Shown: positions 36,233 through 47,412 of the stretch, piece by piece
Layout of the letters: the number at the start of each line of letters is the position of its first letter
Numbering within the stretch: the first letter of the stretch is position 1
Source of the DNA: Circinella umbellata
Lineage: Eukaryota; Mucoromycota; Mucoromycetes; Mucorales; Lichtheimiaceae
Direction: 5' to 3'
Length of the DNA: 64,000 nucleotides
Assembly: GCA_025093555.1 (NCBI GenBank)
Contig: JAIWNF010000027.1
Location: 558,001-622,000, forward strand
The notes under the pieces: generated by a model
Told to the model about the DNA's origin: nothing
Seen by the model: the letters and a program-made list of their open reading frames with translations, nothing else
The model's database searches: none
Translations under genes and position numbers: made by a program

Positions 36233-39071
36233 TTAAGAATCGATCTACAAAAAAAGAAGTAGAGTGATATACATACAGTATATTAATCTGATTTGTTATG
36301 TCTGCAGTTTATATGTTATAACAGGTCTATTCATAAAGAAAATGTTTGGTTATATTAATAATACTTACCATCTGGTAGCCATTGTTATTGTTTCTTAATC
36401 TTGATGAATCATTCTGGGAATTACTATCATCATTACTATGGTTATCCATTTTAGGAAGTGGTTGGTTTCCATCATGTAGTGAGTACTGTGGAGGTGCTGG
36501 TGTGATATTAGTATGATCATTGTCCGAGCTATCCGAGCTATTTCTTTGTAAAGGAGTTGATACATTTTCAACTTCTGTTGTATTGATGGCTTCATTGTCC
36601 TGTTGCGCTGCATTTCTTCTTCTTCGTTTAATATATACCAGGCCTACTATAACAAAAATAGCCTATATAAAAATTTATGCCAAATTTTGAGTGAGACATA
36701 AAATAGCATAAAAAAGGTCTATTTTATATAATATGTAGGAGCTCATTACTGTGGGTAACAGCTTCAAAAATGAGTATAGTATAACTATGACTTCTGTGAA
36801 ATACATACCAGCCCAGCTACTGAACCTACAACAGCACCTATAATTGTTCCTGGTTTTTCGAGAGGAGAGCCATAGCCATCATCATCATGAGGTAAATAGG
36901 CAGGACCTTTCGCTGGCCGTGTTGGCTCTATTCCATCAATATATGTAACCCACTTCCATGATCTTGTATCAAGAACCCAAGTGTTATTAGTAGCTTGGTG
37001 ATTATGATCATTCCCAAACATAATAAATAAATGAGTCGATACTAATAGTGCTATATACAGAAATACGTAGTGAAATTGGTATGAGTAAAAAAAACGGAAC
37101 TGCTAATAACGTACGTATAATATAATTTGTGACAAGAGTAATTATTACAATTACTAAAATGACATTTATAAATCAATATGTATATATTACCAGAGTGGCC
37201 GTAATGTCCATGAATAATTGCAGAATCTTTATTGTTTGGATCTTGATAGCCAAGGTTTCTATATTCCCATTTCATGGTTATTGTGTCGAGTATATAGAAG
37301 AAATCTTCTACGGCTTCACCGTTTTCTAATTTATAAAAAAAAATACAAAATACAAAATTTAGTGTTTAATGAATAACATCATTTCATTATTGTATGTCTG
37401 CATACGTACCTGGATTCAAGCCACCGAATAATACAATTTCATTTGTCTCTGGAACTATATATATTATGTATTAGTAAAAGTGTTACAATTTGAAATAGAA
37501 AAAAATACACAACATAAGTATATCTTCTTTTCTTACGTAAAGTTGCTGAATGATAAATTCTTCCAGTAGGATAGATGTCTTCATTTGTTTTTATATATTT
37601 CCAACTATCCTTTTTTATATCATATGTGATGATTTCTTCATACATCCGTACGGCGTACGTTTCTATTTCTTCAAAGTATCTTGGGTAATATCCTTCGGGC
37701 TCCGAAATGGGAGATAAACCACCAATATGATATATTATATCATTGTTTCCATATACCGCCTTATGAAACTCTCGATGATATGTATATTCCTCATTAGCTT
37801 CTTTTACATATGAAACATTCCAAAACGATTCCTGATATTTACACATATTAGTAAATAAAAAAAACATTCAATAATTATTAGTATTGCATTTTACTTTACT
37901 AAAAAATCTAGTTTTCTTGTATACCAAATATTTTCTTATAAAGATAAAGTGAATTGATTTATACTTACAGAGGGAATATATGAATATAGTTTATCTATTA
38001 GAGTTAGAGTTAGTGTAAATCCGGATATTGGATCACTGGTTTGAATTACACACAAGAAATAATAATTATTGTATATACATATATTAGATTACATAAATAA
38101 AATCTATTTTCTTCTCATAAAATAATATATAGCAGTGCAGTCAAGTTGTTACAAACCTGATTCCACCATAAATATGAACAATGCTTCTGTCATTATCAAC
38201 AGCTGCGGAGTGCCCATATCTTATAATAAAATAATCATATGTATTTAGTATTTACTTGCTTAAGAAATTGAACATTCAATTACTTACGAACGTGAAATGA
38301 GCATCAAAGAATCTGTAACTTCCTCCCATGTCTGATTGACAATATCATAAGCACCTGTAACATATCTTGTTCCTTGGATATCATCACCAATGCCCCCGTG
38401 CATTATCTGTTATTATCGTTTTCAATTTCATTTATTAGTATACATTTGTCTTTCAAAAAAAAATGCTTGATTTATCATTTTTATAGAACTTACAAGTCTA
38501 TTTTGATTGTTCTCCGTAATTGCTGACAAGGTGAAATGCTTATTTGAACCAATACCTGTGCCATCACCCACTAACTTCCAAGAGTTTTGCAACTCATTTA
38601 AAGGCTTGGATTGAGTTAAATCAAGAGAGTAAAATATCATTGTGGAATTTTCTCCACAACCATCGACTTCCTGTGTATTGTTGCTAGCACCACTGTCAGG
38701 GGATGTTTTGTTGTTCTTGCTGTCTTTATTTTCATTATCACATGATGTATTTATAGGTTGTACATCTCCTCCATAACAATAAATTGTTGCTTCCGGCCAC
38801 ATATAAGCACACTCTATATACAATTTTTAATAGCATTAAACAATTATAAGCATAAATAAAAGAAAAGGTTTAGTGAAAGCATAGTATTTTTTTTTGTTAT
38901 GTAATAAGAGTTTCACATATGATGATAATAATAAATAATCTAGACAGTTATTTTACCTGTATAAGCTCGGGGGCTTAACCAAGTTGACTGAACATTCATT
39001 ATTGCTACCAAGAGTAACACCAATACTGATAAAACTATTGTTTGAAAAGAAGGTCTATTATAATAGATCAT
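36233..39071 (-). CDS. Kelch-repeat type I membrane protein with PPxY tail
   Basis: Eleven exons (39071-38957, 38813-38494, 38406-38288, 38219-38157, 38035-37969, 37831-37537, 37454-37410, 37325-37191, 37050-36809, 36662-36369, 36244-36233) give 568 residues. A signal peptide (FQTIVLSVLVLLLVAI) leads a kelch propeller: IYCYGGDVQ, NRLIMHGGIGDD, YGHSAAVDNDRSIVHIYGGI, IIYHIGGLSPIS, GRIYHSATL, NEIVLFGGLNPG, HYGHSALLVSTHLFIMFGN. A membrane segment GTIIGAVVGSVAGLAIFVIV then VYIKRRRR follows. The short cytosolic tail has TPAPPQYSL, a PPxY motif. The last exon is uncertain: reading through the GTAAGT donor instead gives a stop at 36327. Such proteins are common in Mucoromycota and are likely surface or secretory-pathway proteins; the ligand is unknown. 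Confidence 0.85.
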
Positions 39072-40970
39072 ATTGATTCTGTAAAATGTAAAAGAGGAAC
39101 GAAAATAAATAGATTCGAGAAAAGTTCCAGAAAATATATTTTTTAGTGTGGTACTTTATGCAACACAAGCAATTGTCGGTACAACAATACTAAACTCTAA
39201 CGCAAGCTGTTCAGTAATACAAAGCTGGCTGTAACGTTTATACCATGTAGTTCCTTGGTAATGATCAAGAAAAACCTATTGGTAACAGAAAACTAAACAT
39301 AATACAAGCGTGCTTTCTAATAAAAAAGATCTATCCCTACGATAATATATAGAATTTTGAGTAAATCAATCCGAACGAATATATATATATTCCAGTTATT
39401 CTTGTTATTAATGTTCTTAATATAATATTTTCATCTATTTCTATGTGACACGAGCACCTCATTTCCGAGTGGCTCAGCGTATATACACTTCTACTATCTA
39501 GAAGCCCTTTGCCAAAACAAAATGTTGTTTCTAAAATTAAAATATCTTTTCTGTAAAATGATTGACCTATCCTATTGAACATAAATAAATTGAAATAGTT
39601 TCTGATATAATGAATAAGAAGGTAAAACAGTGCTTCTTTTTGTATATGATAAATAAAATATCATGCATTGTTGTTAAATGCAATTGCTCCTGTACACACT
39701 TGTGATTATGTTCATCTCTAAAAATTGAATTTATAAAGTCTATATACTATAGATACCTGATATTAATAATATGAAGAAAAATGCTAGATAGATCAGCTTT
39801 AGTGTATACTACAAGTTACGATCAAGAACAGCTTTACATTATTCAAAGTGATGTTGCATGACATTGTTCCATTCCTTCTTTCTTTCCTGTCAGAATTTTT
39901 ATTACAAAGTATAATTTTATGTAATATACATCTTTCTGCACATTATAATAAGCGGGTATGAAAAAAAAAAAAAGTACTTCGCCACATAACGAAACAAAGT
40001 TTGATCCTTTGTTGCTTGGATTTCTTCGAAGTGGTTTATCAACGATGATGATTGAGTGGGCAAAAAGTGATAAGCTTCTTCGCGCTTACAGAAGGTTAGA
40101 CTATTTCTTTCTATCCCAAGAAATAAAAATAAAAAATTATAAGCTATACGTACGTAGCCAAATCCAACGAGCACATATACATAAATTTCTCAATACTGCT
40201 CGTCATTAATATGTAAGGCTTTTGGAAAAATTCCAAGTGCGCAAAAAATAATAATTACAATGCGCAAAAGCAGTCTAAAAATCCAATATTCTACCTATTC
40301 AAATTGAAATTTTGACCGTGAAAAAAGTATAATTTAGAATCCAAATCGAAATGAAAAAAAGAAAAAAAAGTAAAAGTCTTCATCGGCCATTTTAGTTCAT
40401 ACCACGCGCCGAGTTAAAATTCGCCCCCCCCCACCTCACTATGAAATGGAAAATGATGCCACTCCAAGTATCAAAAAATTCTGTGTTTCCTTTTCTTACG
40501 CTACGTATTAGTTTCTAATATCAAAAAATAAAAGACTTTGTTTGACCCAAAGTTGTAGTATACCAACCAGTTTACATGGAACCTGATATTTGCCACTAGC
40601 TTTTACGTATCGGCTTTCTTCATTTCTGGATTTCACTTCTTTCATATCGTCAGATATTTATCTTTAACTTATGTGAAATTACTTTATCACACCAAAGAAA
40701 TAATTAAAGGAGTTTAATAATGTAAGTATCTTAATCAACAGATTGAGAGAGAGAGGGAGAGGGAGGGAGAACGTGGGAACGTAAAGGAGCACCAGCTTAA
40801 CGAATATGAATAATATTTTGATGTGCACCTTTTTACAAACAACTGTAACAACATGTTATTAGGGGATTATTGTTATTAACTATTTGTGATTCAGAAGAAA
40901 AAGATACATATCATATATATCCTTTTTTCTACTTTCTTTAACTTCCTTTTTTTTTTTTATAATTATTATT
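39072..40970. other. Divergent intergenic region, no gene called
   Basis: Lies between the kelch gene and the ECL1-like gene, head to head. An 83-codon frame at 39958-40209 starts with a poly-Lys run and has no recognisable domain; not called. GA-rich tract near 40745-40780. Confidence 0.55.
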
Positions 40971-41750
40971 ATGGACACCAATATTTGCCTTTACTGTGAA
41001 AAACAGTTGATTTCTTCAAGTACTACTAGTAACAATGCAAGTATCCTTTTATTATATAATTGACTTGCGTGTATGGAATTCACAAAACTTAATAGCGAAA
41101 CGTTATTACACTCTAATATATAGATATCAAAGAGTTTCTGCTCTCATGCTTGTCATGCCAAAGAAGCTGCTAAGACTCATATCCCAGTGTGGGCAACACC
41201 CCACGGGAGTCATATTCCAAAAGCAAAAACAATTAGTGCAACTATTCGCAGTCCTATTCATTTATTTAATTCTTGTACGACTAGCTATGTTGGAATGGAG
41301 CCAGTTTCACCAGCATCAGTATCGTCCCCAACAACAAGTTTTACTTGTAATTCATTCTCCTTTTCACCTCCTCCGACACCACATCATTATAGAAGTAGAT
41401 CTCCTAGACGACAAAGAAGATTTGGGATGTCGCCACGCAACAGATCTTTATCATCACCCCCTGATCATATAAATATAGCAAACCACTATCATTATTATCG
41501 CTGTTCACCCACTGCAAAAACAAATAGATTTTTTCATTATGATGTTATTACATCTACTTTAACAACAACAAAATTTATGAATAATAATGATGATGATGAT
41601 GATACTTTCACGACAGCAGCAGCAACTAATACTTCCGACAAAAATCAACCATTATGTTTATTAAACACTCTGGAGAGAGAGCGGAGAAAGAGTCACCTAC
41701 AATGTTTAAAATTGAATTCGACCGTGAAAATAAAAAACGAGAACCAGTAA
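40971..41750 (+). CDS. ECL1-like zinc-binding protein
   Basis: Exon 1 (40971-41036) encodes MDTNICLYCEKQ... with a CxxC pair. Exon 2 (41133-41750, or from 41124) opens with FCSHACHAKEAAKTH, a C-x3-C pair. This CxxC...FCSxxC layout right at the N-terminus is that of the fungal Ecl1/2/3 zinc-binding family (chronological lifespan and stress regulators in fission yeast). The rest is a Ser/Pro/Asn-rich tail with an SR-like piece RSRSPRRQRR, giving about 227 residues. All GT donors in exon 1 give the wrong phase. The only donor that restores frame is GCAAGT at 41037, a GC-AG intron, with acceptor ATATCAAAG or TATATAG. The zinc motif is clear; the splice choice is inferred from phase. Confidence 0.7.
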
Positions 41751-42175
41751 TTTTTTTTCTTTATTTTCATTGAAGACATAACTGGAAAATTCATCAAAGA
41801 AAAGTTTAGTCTATGGATTTGCTATTGTAAATGTTTATATTCTGAGTACCTTGTTTGACACATTTTAATACATATTAATTCTGGTTCTCATACAATACAC
41901 AAATCTCTTTTTATCAATCACCAAAACAAAGAGGTGCATCATCCACACCGCTATTAAATATTCGGCTTAGTATACATATTTGTTACCATTAAAAGCTCTG
42001 TTTATAATGTGGTTTGAAATCATTTTTGTTCATAAAAATGTAAATTCTTTATGCAACGTGTATGTAACCTCCCTATAAGTGTGTATAGACTAATAGAATG
42101 GATATTGTTGGGAAGACTCCTTAACAATATAATGTCATATTAATAAATACAGAAAGGATCTTTTTATTCAATATA
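41751..42175. other. Short intergenic stretch
   Basis: 3' flank of the ECL1-like gene up to the Helitron end. Nothing else seen. Confidence 0.6.
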
Positions 42176-42992
42176 CTAGCGTTAACCTGCCTCGCTTCGC
42201 TTCGGGTCATTCAACGGAAAACACGTCGCAAGGAGGGTAAAAAACTCCCCCTTGACCCCCCCAAAAAGGCGCTTCGCGCCTGGTAACGAAGATGCCCAAG
42301 GCTGTATAACTGTTTTATGAATTCATTCGAATAAGAAAATAAACTGTATAATAAGATGTCTTTACGATTGAATGATAGCGTTTTTTTTTGTTGGGCTAAA
42401 AGCAAAATAAATAAATAATATTAATGCTATGACATGACTTACTACTGCGGTAATAATATGGTGACAATTACGTACATTAGTTTTGTAATAATCACTGTTT
42501 TTGATAGATAAAAAAAAATCAAAAGGGAGTGGGTTATTATTCATCGATCAGAGAGTATAATATTATTTACTGACACATTAACAGGTTGTTCAAGAAATTC
42601 CTGGAGTTTAATAAAAAAGGAGCAAGTTAATAAAAGTAGGGTTGATCCTATCGAATATTTACAAAAGTGCGTAAGGGTTATTGTTGAAAAAAACATTAAT
42701 AGTTAAAGATAAATGAATTTAATGTGTAAAAAATCATTATGTAGATGAAGGAGAAGGTGGAAGAGAAGAGGAAGAGAATATTTCATGATAACCGACTTTT
42801 TTTGTAAGAGGTGATGAGCTTGCCCATCTAATCAGCCATTATAAACAAATCTCTGTAATCTGTAACGCGCGAAACTGCAATGTATAGCTGATCATGCGAA
42901 AACATTTGATCGGGAAGATAAACACCGGCATCTGCTAATGGTTGACCTTGCGATTGTTTTATACTAAGACAGAATGCAAGCCTAAGTGTAAA
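42176..42992 (-). mobile_element. Helitron remnant, 3' end on minus strand
   Basis: On the minus strand the segment ends ...GCAGGTTAACGCTAG followed by T, a Helitron-type CTRR terminus at 42176. It is preceded by repeated GCGAAGC sequence and a perfect GGCGC/GCGCC hairpin at 42068-42080 +200, that is 42268-42280. It is more GC-rich than its surroundings. At its inner end lies a fragment of the Pif1-type helicase that autonomous Helitrons encode. No 5' TC end was found, so the element is truncated or too diverged; the real boundary on the high-coordinate side is not known. Confidence 0.6.
42828..42992 (-). pseudogene. Pif1/Helitron helicase C-terminal fragment
   Basis: 54 codons and a stop. 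The peptide contains RLAFCLSIKQSQGQPL and VYLPDQMFSHDQLYIAVSRV, which match the last helicase motifs of the Pif1 superfamily (family pattern: INKSQGQ...LPxxxFxHGQLYVAxSRV). Upstream the frame meets a TAA, and the rest of the helicase and the Rep domain are missing. It lies just inside the Helitron-type end, so it is a relic of that element rather than the cellular PIF1 gene. Confidence 0.75.
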
Positions 42993-44032
42993 TTATTTTC
43001 GAGATACTTCACATGGGGATCCCACTAAAAATCGTGTAGTCCCCCCAACGTGTAGTTCAAGTCACACCGCTAATTATGGTCATCATCGTGTACCTTTCAT
43101 CCCAATCATCGTGTACCAGTCACGCTACATGATCCATACTACACGATCATCGATTTCAGCTTGAAGATTTTAAAGAATAGAATGATGAAGAATGCACTTT
43201 GGTTGTTGAATTCATCGAATATTTTTATCTACTACGATAGGAGAGCTTTTAGTAATAGAAAATAAACTTAAACCTACTTGAATCATTCGTGATAAATTCA
43301 ATACCTAGTCTTCAAAAATTATTGATTATTACTGTTGTTTTTAAGTGGTTCCTTCTCAACTTGTTGAATGTATCACTGCAAAGGTTCGATACTATTGTGA
43401 GAATAATTGAATATTATACGTAATTCAATATTATGTTGTCCGAACATCTTGATATAATAATTAATTTATAATGTAGTTTTTTAGTCGGGTAAGTTAGTTG
43501 AGACGCCATGTTGAAGGTCCCTGTGGCACATTTTGTAGCGAGTAGGCTGATGTGTAAATGTTGAATATAGTTGCTTCGATGTTTGTTCCAAGTAAACAAC
43601 TAAATGAATTTGTAAAACCCTTCATGTTGAGGGGTCTTGTATAATTGATTAATTGAATTATGAAAGAGACGACGCGTTTCATTCGATGCATCACGATAAG
43701 TCCTAATTTATTCAACGCGAAAATATGTAACAAAACAGTTTTTTTGAAATGTCTTCAAACATTCCTCATTGCCCACTCGATGACAAGATTTAAAAATAAA
43801 GTACGGTACATACACACTGCTTATATAGTATTATAAAGAAGTATATATTCTAGTATATTAATATTTCCTGTTGTAGCATATGACAAATACATAAATCGGC
43901 TGCTACGTCGTGTTATATAATGATAATTCTTTTTTATTTATTTATTCTATAGTTATACTCTAGTGACTTTCTGATTAAATTAGGCATTTATGTTTCCTTG
44001 AAGGAATTGAAGTATTCCTTTTTTTACTATTA
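42993..44032. other. Intergenic, possible rest of Helitron remnant
   Basis: 43040-43160 has several copies of an ATCGTGTA(G/C) motif in both orientations (AATCGTGTAGT, CATCGTGTACC, ACTACACGATCAT), which could be element-internal or terminal repeats. No gene seen. Confidence 0.45.
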
Positions 44033-44675
44033 CTACTGGATGTTTTTACCATCCTTATCAAAAACTCTAAGTGTAAAATGATCAGATGATCTATGGGCTT
44101 CAACATAGCCTCCAGCTGGACAGTAAACAGGATAACTTTCACCAGTGGTGGTTCCTCCAACTCTTGTATACGATACCTTTAAATATATATGTGATGTAAA
44201 TAAAAAAGAATATGAAATTTTTAATAATTATATAAAGATAAAAAAGGAAAAAGAATGAATCAACTTATTTAAAAACTTACCGTAAGTCTAACCATATGAT
44301 CCTTATCTGGTTTACTACTGCATTGGCGCGAATCGTAAGGACAACATTCAGATTTACCGGTTGGGACATTTGCGTGATGAAAACTAGCCCTATATATCAT
44401 TTGATAATAGGTAAAATTTATTATTATTGTTACGGTTATTATCATGTTTACAAAAACTACATCGGTAAAAAAATGATAATAATATATTGATAACTTTACC
44501 TTCCCCTTCCAAAATAACCTTGACCAGCATCTTGATGAACATACATAGTACTACCATCTTCCATTTTATTATAAACACAATATGAATGGACACCGTTATA
44601 TGACAAAATACTGCTCATAATAAAAAATAGTATAGTAAGGGGTAAAAAGAATTTTGAGCGGCAAGTAACAACCAT
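44033..44675 (-). CDS. Small secreted cysteine-containing protein, unknown family
   Basis: Three exons (44675-44500, 44389-44281, 44176-44033) keep frame and give 142 residues. MVVTCRSKFFLPLTILFFIM begins a signal peptide that probably ends near YNGVHS. The mature part has five cysteines (SYCVYN, ECCPYD, RQCSS, VYCPAGG) and is rich in Gly and aromatic residues, with QDAGQGYFGRGRASFHHANV and YVEAHRSSDHFTLRVFDKDG. It was not evident as an open frame because the exons are short. I do not recognise a named domain. A cell-wall or secreted effector-like protein is possible, but function is not inferable from the sequence. Confidence 0.7.
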
Positions 44676-46300
44676 AGTGTTTGAATTCTGTTAATTTAGA
44701 CTGATGTGTAAAAGATAGTAGGTAAGAATGATTTTTTTTGACACGATGTGTATCCTTATATTTATAGGCTAAATCTTGACTAAAGAAAAAAAAAGAAAAT
44801 ACCAGTCCTCAATATTTAATTATGCTGTAATATGCATCATATAGTATTATAGGTAATAATTTTTTTTGCACAACGAAATCATATCTGTAATAACAACAAT
44901 AATTAATAAAAGCTTTTCTTTGTTGATTTTTTTTGTTGTCTTTTTTTTTCTACGTATGCCCTACATATCATATATAATCTTTAAGGGGGGTGATAGTCAT
45001 CGTGATTCTTTGGCAAAATTTAAAAAAGAAAATATCAACCGATAAAGCAGACTATGTAAGTGGCAAAACAATGGCCAAAAAATTATTGAATGTACCCCTC
45101 CCCCCTTTTTTTCTTCTTAAATTTAGACAACCAAACAACAAAATCGATACAATTTTTTTTGGTCACCCTACTTTAACTTGATGGTTGTCTCTACAATGAA
45201 TTGTGTGTAAATATATTATTAATTAATGAAATATACTTACAACTAAATAAAAACAACTAAATTATCTAGTAAGGAGCAGATTATAATATTCATGACCATA
45301 TTTTTATTGTCACGTATAACAAAAGCCTTATATACATTAACTTAGGACCGTGTTTATGTACCTTTACTGGTATTTTAAGCTCATAAATAAATTATACAAG
45401 ATTAATAGTTAAAACGAAGGGAGATCAGAATAAGTATAACAAAGAAAAAAAAATGGTTCTCTTCTTTTACAAACGCAACTTTTTCTTTTAGTTGTTCTAC
45501 TATTCCTTGAAAAGGTAATACGTATATATTTCAATAAGTGTTAATAAAGAAATGAATATATATATTTAGTACGTACATTACAAATAAAATAAAATGTTAT
45601 TGTCAAAAAGAATGGTTTTTAGACATGTGAACTCTTTTTATTTTTACACTACGTATTACATACAAAATTAATTTATTAAACGTACGTATGAAAGGTACGT
45701 ACAATTTATTTTAATTAATAAAAGAGTAAAATGTTATATATAGAGAAAGTCAGGTAATCAAGTAGCAATCTTTCTTCTTTTGTTACTTTTGGTAGTATAA
45801 ATAAATAAAAACATGATTACTTGCATATAAATTACAAAATACGTTAGCAAAGTGACAGATTATATTTACTATTGCGTAGTACAAAAAAGGGGGAGGAGCG
45901 GGAGAGAGTTAAGATTTCTTTATTATTCCAGCGTTGGAAATTGAATTTGAGCCTAGAAGAAAAGGCTTAACATGTATATTAAATATATATATAGTGACTC
46001 AACAATATTTGGAAAAAGAAGTTTCATGACAACGATAATGAATTTGTAATATTCACTATCTTTCTGTAAGAAAGAAAACAAGAACATTCTCTCCCTCTGT
46101 AAAAATAAAAAGGAGACATTTATTTTGACCAAGTTATTAAGCAGTTTTAATTTTATTTGACATGATATACATAGATTTTAGTTTGAGAATTTGGGAATTT
46201 TCTTTCAGCCGTGAGTTCATTAATTCTTTAAATAAGAAAAAACACACCCCAGCTGGAATATTACCAGTAGGATCATCAATTGAGTGATATAAATTTATCA
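44676..46300. other. Intergenic, no gene seen
   Basis: AT-rich; TACGTA and GTACGTAC palindromes are dense between 45520 and 45710. Confidence 0.6.
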
Positions 46301-46917
46301 TCATTGAGGAGGCGGATAATGATCAGCGAATTGTTCTGTGTGGATGTTGAACCGTTTATCATCTCTTCTAGTCCAACCATACACATTGACAACTGACTTT
46401 TCATTTTCGTGTTGATTTTTTGTCGTAACTATTCTACGAGTAGAATCAAATGCACTCATTTTACCAACAAGAGATATCCGTAATCGAGATCTTGACGGAT
46501 GTGAGGGCGTGTACCAAGTGCCTCTCCTCCAACTTTCAATGCCATTCCCATTAACTTCACTTTCTTTTGTACGTACTATTGAATACTTTTCTCATCACAA
46601 CATCTTTATGACCTTCTGTTCATATATGTGAATAGATTTTCATTATATAGCGTTACCTCCTTCTTCTTTTCCTTTATTATATCAATTTTTTTTATTATAT
46701 TTATATTTTATATGTAACTTTATTCTCTTATTCTTACGTATCATATCTTTTATAATTTATTACAATATCTCACTGAATAGCCTATCAATATATATATCAT
46801 CAATAACTCAATACCAGAAGCTTTACCATAAATAATTTTCTGTCCAGTAAAATTATGATTACCCGTAACACTGGATTCGTTTTTACTTGAAATTGAACTC
46901 GATTTTACCTGGGACAT
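46301..46917 (-). CDS. Unrecognised protein or gene fragment, 121 aa model
   Basis: Two exons (46917-46815 and 46563-46301) with a 251-nt intron join in phase to 122 codons with stop. Exon 2 is clearly coding-like: WRRGTWYTPSHPSRSRLRIS, VGKMSAFDSTRRIVTTKN and YGWTRRDDKRFNIHTEQF before PPPQ-stop. Exon 1 encodes SVTGNHNFTGQKIIYGKAS. Just upstream, to 47068, lie further coding-like pieces in other frames (MSLEEKLKFPLILSNTISS; NHVPGKIEFNFK), which suggests a longer gene now broken by frameshifts. An arrestin-type beta-sandwich is a loose guess only. Either a real short gene or a pseudogene. Confidence 0.45.
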
Positions 46918-47412
46918 GATTCAATTCTACCCAATATCATACGTATTAGGTTTATTTTCACCTTTCAGAAAAAACCTTAGTTCACTCCCTTTCATTTTTG
47001 CGTAAGTGGGGACTAGATATTGTATTCGACAAAATCAATGGGAATTTAAGCTTTTCTTCCAGAGACATATATATATATATATATATTAAATATACAGTAA
47101 ACTCCAGATATCCATTACATGTACTATTATATTTATACTAATAAAATCCATCTACGTACATATGCATGATTCTGGGGTTTTTGTTTTTATTCTCGTTGTC
47201 AATAGTTTTACACACATATTTTTACGTACTATTTATGATCAGTAATAATAGTAATAATATATAATATCGCTATTCTTGTTATTACTATTAAATTAACCTT
47301 ATATATAATAATACTACTAATGATAATACTGTTGTATATATTTTATGTACACTATTTTTTTTTCTTCTTTTTTTTTTATAAAATTAATAAGAAAGAAGAA
47401 AAAAAAGAATGA
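46918..47412. other. Intergenic with possible upstream coding fragments
   Basis: Minus-strand pieces at 46930-47068 look coding but do not join in frame with the model at 46301-46917. The remainder is AT-rich 3' flank of exportin-4. Confidence 0.4.

Noticed and set aside
39958..40209. 83-codon plus-strand frame
   Set aside because: Starts in a poly-A run and has no recognisable similarity; left uncalled.
41035..41472. 145-codon frame overlapping the ECL1-like exon 2
   Set aside because: Out of frame with the FCSHACH zinc motif; it lies partly in the intron.
43494..43733. 79-codon minus-strand frame near the Helitron remnant
   Set aside because: No match to helicase, Rep or any other known motif.
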